The position numbers were made by a program, and so were the translations under genes. DNA of 25,786 nt from Isohypsibius dastychi (taxonomy: Eukaryota; Tardigrada; Eutardigrada; Parachela; Isohypsibiidae), in assembly GCA_034696485.1 (NCBI GenBank), contig JAQIWT010000259.1, forward strand, positions 1-25,786, in the 5' to 3' direction. Below, piece by piece: positions 11,100 through 19,868 of the stretch. Every line of letters begins with the position of its first letter. The first letter of the stretch is position 1. The notes beneath the pieces were generated by a model. It ran no database searches, was not told the origin of the DNA, and saw nothing but the letters and a program-made list of their open reading frames with translations.

Positions 11100-11356
11100 C
11101 AAGGGTGTATTTAGGGGAAGGGCCAGCGGCCCCAGATAAGATTTTCCTGGCCCCAAACACTTGGTCCCATATAAGAATTTTTTTGGCCCCATACAGAAAA
11201 TCGTTTTTTGGCCCATGCGACCTGAGAAAGTGAAGGTTGGCCTCATAGAACCAGCAAATTTTGATATATGGCCCTACATAAGCGTGCATATATGGGCCCC
11301 ATACAAGAAGTTTTTCCCGCTGGCCCCATATAATTTCAGACCTAGATACACCCTTG
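11100..11356. mobile_element. hAT-like MITE, about 257 bp, with internal GGCCCCATA repeats
   Basis: Terminal inverted repeats CAAGGGTGTATTTAGG (11100-11115) and CCTAGATACACCCTTG (11341-11356) match at 15 of 16 positions. The flanking octamers TTTGAGTA (left) and CCTGAGTA (right) agree at 6 of 8, as an old hAT-type 8-bp target duplication might. The interior is a degenerate array of 30 to 40 bp units around GGCCCCATA-(C/T)AAGAA. No transposase is encoded. It lies between the MULE coiled-coil exon and the AATAAA at 11774, so it may sit in the last intron or the 3' UTR. Confidence 0.65.
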
Positions 11357-11451
11357 CCTGAGTAAAAACGGGCTACCCACCTTCCAAGTACTTCCAGCTC
11401 CACTATACAAGCGCTAAAACGCAAATATTCTTTGCTTGCCTTTCTACAGTT

Positions 11452-11734
11452 GCGAGAGAATTTCTGACTTGATGGTATGATCATGTTGTGCGACCGTTTT
11501 CACGTGTATCGCGTGCTGTGTGACGCGGATGATCTGGACCCAGAAATAAAGACATTGGCTGACTATGGGCAGTTGCAAGAGGGACGATACAAACTATCGA
11601 AGTTCAGCACTATGACGACAAATATCACGGGACTGTATCTTTTGCCGACTATGGTTGCAGAATGGAACGCTAACAAAAACTTGGTCCAACTTGAACCTCT
11701 TCAGATATCTCTGTTTTATCCCTATCTCCGGTGA
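11452..11734 (+). other. Possible terminal exon of the MULE gene, interrupted by TGA
   Basis: A good acceptor (GCCTTTCTACAG) ends at 11451, and a donor GCG|GTAAAA lies at 10993, phase 0. The frame reads LRENF, then TGA at 11467-11469 or nearby, and then stays open for about 85 codons (contains DADDLDPEIK and ITGLYLLPTMVAEW) to a stop at 11732-11734. Either the gene ends at LRENF or the TGA is a nonsense mutation in a longer exon. The coding nature of the downstream part is unproven. Confidence 0.3.
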
Positions 11735-11773
11735 ATTCCAATGTACCGATACCAGAAACATTTGGAAGCGAAC

Positions 11774-11779
11774 AATAAA
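11774..11779 (+). promoter_or_regulatory. Polyadenylation signal for the MULE gene
   Basis: AATAAA in the context ACAATAAAACG, about 40 nt after the last open frame. It is the first canonical signal I find downstream of the MULE exons on this strand. Confidence 0.45.
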
Positions 11780-11945
11780 ACGAAGAAAACAGTTCTGTGT
11801 TAGTGTTTTCTGAACAAATCTGTATTCTCTGGGTGCCTCGTTCGTAACCGTTCATCTGCAGCTGAACGGATTTGCTCTTGTGGCTTGTACAATATCAACT
11901 TGGAGTGACCGAGAATTCTCCAATTTCACAGGACCGGAAAAGGTC

Positions 11946-12059
11946 AACCCAGCCAACCCAGCCAACCCAGCCAGCCCAGCCACCCCAGCCACCCCAGCCA
12001 GCCCAGCCAGCCCAGCCAGCCCAGCTTTTTGGTGCAGGCCCCAACTGCCAAGGTAGATA
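11946..12059. repeat. CCAGCC-type 9-bp minisatellite with conserved flank (right of MULE)
   Basis: Nine copies of a 9-bp unit (AACCCAGCC, ACCCCAGCC, AGCCCAGCC) at 11946-12025, then a flank to 12059 whose reverse complement resembles the flank of the GGCT repeat at 5242. The unit size is a multiple of three, so both strands stay open as short low-complexity frames; these are not genes. Confidence 0.75.
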
Positions 12060-12586
12060 GCGGCATCAATCAAGTTTATCCCGAAATAACGCTATGAGTG
12101 AGCATTCTATATTCGGAATAAGTACCTACTTAAGAAGACACAAATATAGATAAGAAACACTTCGATCAAATTGGAATTATTGATATTCTAATGTAATGTT
12201 GTAACTGTTGTGCTCCGAAAGTTTATGAGGCCACCACTGTCCACTCTGAAGGTTTGGGTAAGCTTGGTAGCTCAGAACCTGGGGCCATTGTGGTAACCAG
12301 ACTGAGGATGTAGCGTGGTGAACCGAGTAAGTGCATTTACCCATTGAAGGCAAGGTCACCAGTAAATAGTGTGTTTCCATTTTCCCACTTCAATTGTTTT
12401 TCAAAAACGAAAAAATATTCATACAGTTTATAGAATATGCCACTGAATATTCATAATCTTTTCAGAAATTGATACGTTTTGATACGTTTTGGACTGCTTT
12501 TCTGCGAAAACAGAAGCAGAACACTGTTTATCCAACACAACCGCGCCCAATAACAGAAATCCAATGACAACGATCAAAGAAATCTA
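12060..12586. other. Intergenic spacer with a dispersed repeat-like segment
   Basis: No supported gene. The part at about 12240-12360 shares blocks (CAGAACC, GTGGTAACCAGA, GGCAAGGTCACCAGTA) in the same order with 14600-14700 (CAGAACC, GTAGTAACCAGA, GGCAGGGTCACC), which suggests two divergent copies of one repeat. The rest is AT-rich. Confidence 0.4.
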
Positions 12587-14270
12587 TTACTCACTGGATC
12601 CCATAGTATCACAATCGAAGACGCGACGGTAAATTCTTTGATAAGTTTCATGGAAATGAAGTGCATTTTTCACGCACTTTTTTCCAATCCATGGAACGAA
12701 ACAACTCTCCACCAGATCTAGGAACCTGCCAAAGCACAAAAGCATTTAAGGTGACCTTGTCCGTTTGAGTAACAAAAGTATGATTTCCACTGTTGAATAG
12801 AGCGATTTTTTCTCTATAATACAGTACTAGAAGATTTTCACCCCTATTTTTTCCTGGAGCGGCAAAAATCGTTTGACGTGAAATGATCATGGTTATTTCT
12901 CGCTGACCACTGATCAGAGCGCCGCCAACCTTTCTGGGCAACTGATTTACGAGATGGATGATTGACATAGTGCGAAACAAATGTTAAATCGTTAAACTGG
13001 TCCTGCGATCGGTCTTCTTCTTTGAAAACAACATTCAAGAATAATCACGCTGCTTACTGTACATCTTCCTTACCTCACAAAACTTTCCCCTCTTCACTTC
13101 CCCATGCAAACAATGAAATTAATTAGCACATTCTCCTCAAACGAAGCTAGGCATCAACGGTCAAACTCCATCAAGCTGGATATCAGAGGGCGCGACAGGC
13201 AATGAAATGGTCACTCACTCCAGTGGTCAGCGCCGGCAAAAGCCGCTTTACTAGTATTACTTCCGAAACCTTCCATAGAAAATCGATGACAGAATGATCT
13301 AGGGATGAATACAAACATTTTCAGGTTCGAGTTTCTTGATTAAAATTATGCTACCTCGGCAGGGATTTTCTCAAAGAAATTATCCTTTTTACCGCCTGCC
13401 AGACTAACGGTCAACTGCGCGCGTTCGCTGTTTTCATAACAATTTAAAGTAAAATAAATGATATATGAAATCAGACTGTATTATGAGTTCCTCGTTAGCA
13501 GTCGGAAGCTGTGCTATAACGCGCGCACGGTCAAACGAATGGACAAGGTCACCTTAAATCCATACCAGCTCAAAGACAAGCACGAAATTCTGTCATCTCA
13601 AATATTTGGTTGCCGGCTCTGAATACTCACAAAGATCTTCATAAAATCTTATCTGACATGAGATGAACTTTCCTTGAGATGAATTGTTTTTCAAAGGCTG
13701 AAAATTATTGTTGGCTTGGAAGGAAACTCTTTACCTGCACATTTCTGCATTGTCTCTCTCTGGTTCCGGGATAGGAATGAGTTCGCATTTCCTGAATTCT
13801 TCGATATTTTCCTGGTAGCACACTCCATAAGCGACCGCGCTTTCAGAGCTATTCGTGACTGAGCAATCTTCCTCTATTGTCAACTGGTGTATTTTTTTCA
13901 TTGTTCCATAGATGGTGCTGGTTTTAAACATCGGGCATGAGTAGAAAAAATCGAATAGACAACGATCCGCATTCTTGTGAGCTCTGAAATTTAGTTCACA
14001 ACGTTGAATATTGAAAATATTGAAAATATTGAATAAAATATTGAAAATACTGTACGGACACAGCTCTTACCGGCAATAACTATCGTGCACCTCTTGGTTG
14101 GAGAAAATTGTTGTGGTATAATTCAATATTGCGGACTCGATCAAACACGGATGGATGCTGTTAAGTGCAATATCGCAGAACGGAGAACTGGAGGGTAACT
14201 CCGAAGAACTGACCACAATAAATAAGACTGGGATGAGGATGAACATATTTATCGAGGCAGGGATATACAT
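12587..14270 (-). CDS. Secreted cysteine-rich protein, three exons, family unrecognised
   Basis: Exons on the minus strand: 14270-14071 (200 nt), 13983-13735 (249 nt), and 12725-12587 (139 nt, including TAA 12587-12589). All junctions are GT-AG and in phase (2, 2), giving 195 residues. The start ATG at 14268-14270 is followed by a signal peptide (MYIPASINMFILIPVLFIVV, then SSS). The mature part has 12 cysteines spread over all three exons, for example RCLFDFFYSC, VCYQENIEEFRKC and SCFVPWIGKKC, and three possible N-glycosylation sites (NYT, NSS and the overlapping NCT-like region are to be checked). No other membrane segment is seen. The even cysteine number suggests disulfides and an extracellular role. 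The spacing recalls small secreted cysteine-rich families of ecdysozoans, but I cannot assign one. A GTGAGT near the stop (about 12594) could be a donor to a further exon. Intron 2 (about 1 kb) contains a transposable element. Confidence 0.65.
12750..13553. mobile_element. TTAA-flanked TIR element (piggyBac-type candidate), non-autonomous
   Basis: A 13-bp perfect inverted repeat GGTGACCTTGTCC begins at 12750 and its complement ends at 13553. Both ends are bounded by TTAA (12746-12749 and 13554-13557), extended to ATTTAA and TTAAAT. An imperfect extension GTTTGA follows after a 4-nt gap. The interior has three related motifs (ACGGTCAAAC or ACGGTCAACT) near 13154, 13408 and 13529, and no transposase. 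The TTAA duplication points to piggyBac, but these termini do not start with the usual CC/CA, so the family is open. Confidence 0.6.
14005..14050. repeat. Short AT-rich tandem repeat in intron 1 of the secreted protein gene
   Basis: About five imperfect copies of a 9 to 10 bp unit TTGAAAATA. It lies within the 87-bp intron 13984-14070 and probably has no function beyond making the intron AT-rich. Confidence 0.7.
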
Positions 14271-15003
14271 CGATGGAGAGATCGTAATTGAAACAGTCTA
14301 TACTAGAGATTCGAATAGCTTCGAGAACCTTGGGACCCAGAGCCCAGACTGCAATTCTGTTTCCGATCGCTTTCGATGTACCCGATCTAAGCGCGATCTA
14401 TCGGTCTATTTAGATCGAAACTGATAACTTCGATCATGAATCATGGATTAGATCATAATTTCGGATTGAAGTCCTGTAGATATGAGCATTCCGAGCTTTA
14501 GAAAACACCAGAGCTTCAGAATATCGTGAGATCCGCCTTTTGGTTTGTGATCCAACGACCAGGTTGACGAAACTTGCGAGTTAGCTTAGTAACTGGAAGT
14601 TAGGTTTGCCAGAACCGCGGTAGTAACCAGAATAGAGCTGTACCGCATGGTAGGCAGAGTTGTATTCTTGGGCAGGGTCACCGCTAGGTGGTGCAACTGG
14701 TCCCGGCAAAAGAAAAAAACAACTGCTATATGGTATAAATATGGTGTTCTTGGTTGATTCATTTCCTTATTAGTCAACAAGAATTTATTGCATCGTTACG
14801 CGAGCAACGGTGAAACCAAACCATACATTCATCCGAGCTTGCATGACCTTTAAAACAGCCAGATCACCAACGTAGATTCAAACGTATTTTAGAGGTCCGG
14901 AAAGTTCATATTTTCATATTTGCATTTGATACTCGTATCATTGAATGTGTGACTGCTTCGATATCTCAGTGAACAAGAAGAAACGGAAGCAAAAACAAGA
15001 TTC
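14271..15003. other. Spacer between the secreted protein gene and PRDM copy B
   Basis: No supported gene. A minus-strand open stretch at 14586-14720 ends in a tyrosine/glycine-rich tail and overlaps the second copy of the dispersed repeat seen near 12240; I do not call it. The segment 14390-14460 has several GATC-centred short palindromes (GATCATGAATCATGGATTAGATCAT). TTTATT near 14784 gives an AATAAA on the minus strand about 220 nt after the stop of copy B, its likely polyadenylation signal. Confidence 0.4.
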
Positions 15004-18000
15004 TCACAGCGGCGTCATCAAAACTTCATGATAATCCGGATGGTCAGTTTTGACGTGTTTCGAAAACGCTGCCGGTTTGGCAAACGCAGTCTCACACATT
15101 TCACACCAATGAGCTTCATAAGAGATCACTTTAGGACGCGATTTGTCCTTGAACTCCAGCTCCCCCTCTTCCTCATCCTCAGAGTTCGCCGCAACTATGG
15201 TTTCCGGATGTCTTTTCCGCTGATGCTCCAAACTCTGCTCCTCAGTTACAAAAACACGCGGACAACATTGGCACTTGAATGCATCGACATTCCGTATCGG
15301 GAAATTCAGCTCCGGGAACGACAACTTGGAGACTTCCGGATGATTGGAATCAAGATGTTCGACGAAAGTACTCCGCTCATCGAATCCAACCGTGCATTCC
15401 ACGCACTTGTAGAAATACTTGTCGAACTTTTTCTTGTACCTATACGTCTTTGGCGTCCTGACAGCTTTCCTCTTCGGTTGCTCGTCATGATGAGTGATAC
15501 GATGTGATCGCAGTGCGGTTTTGGTACGGAACATCTTCCCACAATCATGGCACTCTTCATCTGGCTGAAATCAAAATCAACTATAAATCCAAATCTTCCC
15601 ACCAAAAACTTTAACCCACATCAGAGTGTCTTCGCACATGGTCGTCCATTCGTGCTTGTGAGTAGTCAGCATGACCACAAACTTTGCACTTGAAGTTGCG
15701 TGGTCCATGAGTTCTCTGATGCTGCCTGACCTTTTTATAAGTCCCAAAAGTCTTCTGGCACGTTGGACACGGAAACATCCCGTCAACACGATGTTCCTCC
15801 GCGTGAGCTTCAACCAAATTCCGCTGCACGCGTTTGAAGCCACAATAGATACACGTGCAATCTCTCTTTATTTTAACATTCGGCTCAGCGTTGATCGTCT
15901 TGTCCTCCAGATTATGTTCAGCTATCTTGTGCTTCCGCAGCTTTTCGTAAGTCGTTTCAGTCACCTCGCAAAGGTCACACTCGAAGAATTTCCTCTGAAA
16001 TGAAAGTTGACTAAAGGAAGATCAGGAATAATCACATTTCTTACCTTTTCATGGATTTTGACGTGCTGGGCTAGTTCCTCGCTTTTCCGGCCAACAAACG
16101 TGCATAAATGACACCGCAGCTCCGCCTCGCATGCATGGTACCTCTTGACATGCGCCTTCGCGTTCTGCTTTGTCATCAATACTTCCGGACAAAATGGACA
16201 CTCAAACTTCCCTTCCGAGTTAACATGAGTGAAGGTATGCTTCTGGATTCCCGTCACATTTTCAAGGCAAATCCAACAACGACGGAGCATCAGAGGCACT
16301 GTTGATTCAGTCAGCCCACGACCAACGCACTTTTTCTGGAACAGAAAATAATCGATCAGTTTGAATAACGAACTTCGAAATTCTTACGCTCTGACAGGTT
16401 TTAAGATGTTCGTCTAAATCGTGCTGGTCACGACCAAGAAATCTGCAGTTCCGACATCGGAATTCCGATCGACTCGCATAACACCTCTTGCAGTGCACTT
16501 GTGCAAGGTGTCTTGTTTCCAGCACGTCCGGACAGAATGGACACTGTATCTTCCCATCTGGGGTGCGATGAGTGGCGGAATGGATCAGAAACTGCGGGAC
16601 AGTTGTAAAGCAGATACCACAACGACGAGGCTTAGGAAGTGGTTTCGAGTCAGGTCCGTGTTTCAGGTCCCAATGCACTTTCCATCTTTCTTCGGTCATG
16701 AACTTTTTACCGCAAGTTGTGCAGGTGATTTTGAAGGACTGTCAATAAAAACTCTTTAATGAACACAGACAACTAGTTAATTCTGAATTGTCATACCACT
16801 TTGGCCTGATCAGCGTAGCTAGTGGCCGGCTTTCTCCGATTCAACTTTTCCGCAGCTGTTTTTCTCCTGGTCCCCTTGAAATACTTGAATCCGTTCTTAT
16901 CTGAATTAACAGGAGGATGCAGATTCTCAATGTGCTCGTTGACTCGGCCTTCCGTTCTGAACTTTTTGCTACAGATCTCGCAACGGAATTTGTAAGTCTG
17001 AAATTACGCACACTTCCGGTCACTGACAAGGTCATCTAATAGTCATCTTACCTTTTTCCTCCATGCGTTGGCGGCATTAGCTGGATTCCGTTCTTTTTCT
17101 TCAACTGGTTCATTTTCCTCGACTGCGATACTGTGCTTCTCTTCCTCTTCATCCGAAACACGAGAATCTGCTTCAACGGGGTCTTTGGCGTAGTTTGATG
17201 AGACGTCCATATCAGATGATTCATCATGGTCATTTTGGTACTGGTTTGATTTCTTGGACGATTCCTCGAGTCTGGTTGATGAGCGAAGAACGCGCGTTCC
17301 AGTGACTCGAGAACTGGTCTTCAGTTTCTTTAAAGATCTGCTTTCTTTTCCGGCTGGAAAGCCACTAGATCCAAGAATGTCATGCGATGAATCGGAAGGA
17401 GGGGTGCGCTTCTGACGGTGCATTCTCTGAGGAAAAAGAACAATAAGAGTTCGGCTGTATACAGAAGTAAAAATTTACATACATTCTCAAATAATCCAAA
17501 TTAATTAATATTCGAAAGCCAAAATGCGGAAAATACGTTAACATAGCATTACCTTGTAATGCGCAGCTGTGTGCTTAGTCATATCTTCCGCACTCTCTGC
17601 GCCATAGCCGCACATTCCGCAAACCCAGCTAAAAGGCTTCTCATCATCGCTAGCATCCCCGAAATCATCCTCCTGATCAGATTCCTTAGCAGACGGCACA
17701 GGAATTTTCTTCCGGTTACTGGAGCAGCGAGGTACAGGAATTTCTGGAGAATCCGGGTACAAGTCCGAAGTCGTATCTGTAACCAGCGATCCACCATCGC
17801 TGACTTTCGGTACTTTCGACGCAGATTCACAGAGTTGGGTCAACAGTTTTGGGTCCAACAAATTTGCGGAATCAAGTGGTGAGGATTCAGGCAGCATGTC
17901 CTCAAAGTGATTTTGAAAAATGTGGATATTGTCAGGCTTTGCAAAAACAGGATCATCTTCAACTTCCGGCTCAAAACCGCCCATTTCGACATCTATAGGA

Positions 18001-19115
18001 GGACTGGAACGGTTGAATAAATGTGGAAAAAAACGTGGTTTTGCAAATAGGGGATCAGCTTCATCTTCCGGTTCTTGGAAATCCGAGCCGCCATCAAAAT
18101 CGAGGGAGGCTTGTGCAGAAAATTCAGATTGAAGAGGTGAAGCGATATAGCTGAACTCAGGCTTAGGTGAACCGTGATATGATTCCGCGCCAAAAAGATC
18201 AGATTCGACTTCCGGTTCTTCCAGCTTCATTTCTTCGGTCGATTCATCCACATCAAAACTCAAAATGTGATGATTTTGGGAAAACGATGTGATATCCTCA
18301 TTAATATCACTCAGGTGCTCTTCATCAGAATATACAGCAGCAGTATCAACCGGAAGCTTGTCTGGCACAACGGCAAATTTTTCAACGAGAAGACCCACTG
18401 CAGCAGCGTCAGCCTTCTCGGCTGCTGCGATTGAGGGAAGAAGCGGTTTGCCAAGTTCCGCAGCATAATTTTCAGCATAACAAACTTTGAGCTCATCTCC
18501 GATTTGGATATCTTTGGTCACCGCGAAATAAACACTTCCGTCGAAGTGAAATGCTGTCACATTCTGATCTTCGCAGTTTTCAGCTGAATTGACAAATTTC
18601 ATCCAGTTGCATTCGTCATCCGAATCTAATATAAAATCCTTCCAAATTTTTCCTGATTTAAATGCATATTTGGCGAGTGAAGATGAACGGCGAGGTATGG
18701 AAGGCGCTACTAGAGGTCCGAAAAGAGAACGAACTGGAATCCAAGCTGCACTGTGAACAATCGTTTCTGTAAGACAAACTTATTGCAACCAAACACTCAC
18801 TAAATAAATCGATCAAATACGGATAGAAAAGAACGAACCAGTGACATCAAAGCGCAGAATTTCTGGAAGAGTTTCAACGGATCTTTTCGGTGGAGGAAGC
18901 GCTTCCACTCTAGCTGGCACTAGGGAAAACGTTTTCTTGGAAAACTTCATCGGCTGAGCTCGAATTCCATTGTAGACAGGATAGCGTTTGGCGTTTGGAT
19001 TGAAGATGCGATCCGGGAAAGGGAAACAAGATTTGATGCAGCATTCTTGTTGAAGCACGTTCAAATACGATAAACAAGTAGAGCACTGCAGCCTCGAATC
19101 TTTTGGAGGCTCCAT
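15004..19115 (-). CDS. PRDM15-like PR/SET and C2H2 zinc-finger protein, copy B, intact
   Basis: Eight exons on the minus strand: 19115-18839, 18766-17553, 17426-17052, 16997-16797, 16738-16388, 16335-16045, 15994-15620, and 15564-15004. They join in phase to 3645 nt, about 1214 residues, and every intron is GT-AG and short (51 to 126 bp). The start ATG at 19113-19115 gives MEPPKDSRLQC and a cysteine-rich leader (CSTC, ECCIKSC). Residues about 93-200 form the PR/SET domain (WIPVRSLFGPL, DDECNWMKFV, GSVYFAVTKDIQIGDEL, CYAENYA), closest in my memory to vertebrate PRDM15. Then come a long acidic, serine-rich linker with repeated DPxFAKP motifs, and about 17 C2H2 fingers in exons 2 and 4-8. It is probably a nuclear DNA-binding regulator. 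PR domains of this type often lack the catalytic SET motif, so methyltransferase activity cannot be assumed. Confidence 0.85.
17930..18230 (-). other. Internal repeated motif in the acidic linker of PRDM copy B
   Basis: The linker repeats a short module: FQEPEDEADPLFAKPRF, then FEPEVEDDPVFAKPDN, preceded by LEEPEVESDLFGAES. Copy A has the same module (FDEPEVESDPVFAKPRS, then QEEPEVDAVFSKPD). The consensus EPEVE(S/D)DP-V/L-FAKP suggests a short linear motif copied in tandem, possibly a protein-binding site. Confidence 0.7.
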
Positions 19116-19851
19116 TACAGGTACAAGCTGGCAATATTCATCCACTTATCACATCGACTCATGTCAGTTTGTTGCAGCAGCAACTCTAGATCAGCCAGTA
19201 ACGAATGTAATTCGCCATGTCAAATTCAATTTAATCAACACGAAAACCCAAACAAACGGCCTACAATTTGGTTTTAGACATTTGGTAACTGGTATCTCCA
19301 GCTCCATCATCAGCATGGTAACATGGTATCGTTTGTTCTGTTCTTGTGATTTATTTAACATGTTGGATGTTCCCGAACCACTAATACCTGATTCAGTGCT
19401 TGATTAGCCAACAAAACGACATACAAAAACTAATTGCATAAATATTGCTACTCATGCATTGGTTTTCAACAGCCTGACCATTTCGTTCGGATGACATTTC
19501 GACCGATGCAAGAAACATTCCATGATTCAGAAAAGTGCTGGTAATTAGTAACCAATCGGCAGCTTGCATTGTGTGACCTTTCTGAGAAATTATCAACAAG
19601 ACGTGGTTATAACAACAAGAAATGTCAAATCCAGGAGCACATCAGAAGAGTAAACGCGGCAAAAAGCTGATCAAGAATCTAGCAGAGCACACACTAGCAA
19701 ACTGGCGCTGGCTACCAAAATTTGCCTAGAGTTGGTTATTTATTTACTATACCGTTGTTGACAGCAGCATGTTCGCAAAACATGCCTGATTGCGCCCAGT
19801 CTAGGGGGACTACTGTCAATGACTTTTATCGTAAATAAACACAACAATATC
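19116..19851. other. Spacer between PRDM copy B and the EDEM3-like fragment
   Basis: No convincing exon on either strand. I looked for the missing upstream mannosidase exons of the EDEM3-like fragment and found none. It should contain the promoter of copy B. Confidence 0.4.
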
Positions 19852-19868
19852 TATTCCGTACAGGGGTA
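19852..19868 (+). repeat. 17-bp direct repeat, left copy
   Basis: TATTCCGTACAGGGGTA, identical to 22212-22228. The pair brackets the EDEM3-like fragment and its transposon. It may be a target-site duplication or a recombination footprint. Confidence 0.8.

Noticed and set aside
11074-11484. A 136-codon minus-strand frame and smaller frames on the plus strand
   Set aside because: They lie over the hAT-like MITE and its tandem motif; the residues mirror the DNA repeat, not a protein family.
11852-12073. Low-complexity frames on both strands over the CCAGCC array (GLAGLAG or QPTQPTQ repeats)
   Set aside because: The 9-bp repeat unit keeps several frames open by arithmetic; there are no splice or start signals consistent with a gene.
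14155-14424. 89-codon plus-strand frame opposite exon 1 of the secreted protein gene
   Set aside because: The minus strand carries a signal peptide and splices in phase to two further exons, so this frame is the shadow.
15028-15507. 159-codon plus-strand frame antisense to the last zinc-finger exon of PRDM copy B
   Set aside because: It is a shadow of a strongly coding minus-strand exon with intact C2H2 spacing; no domain is recognisable.
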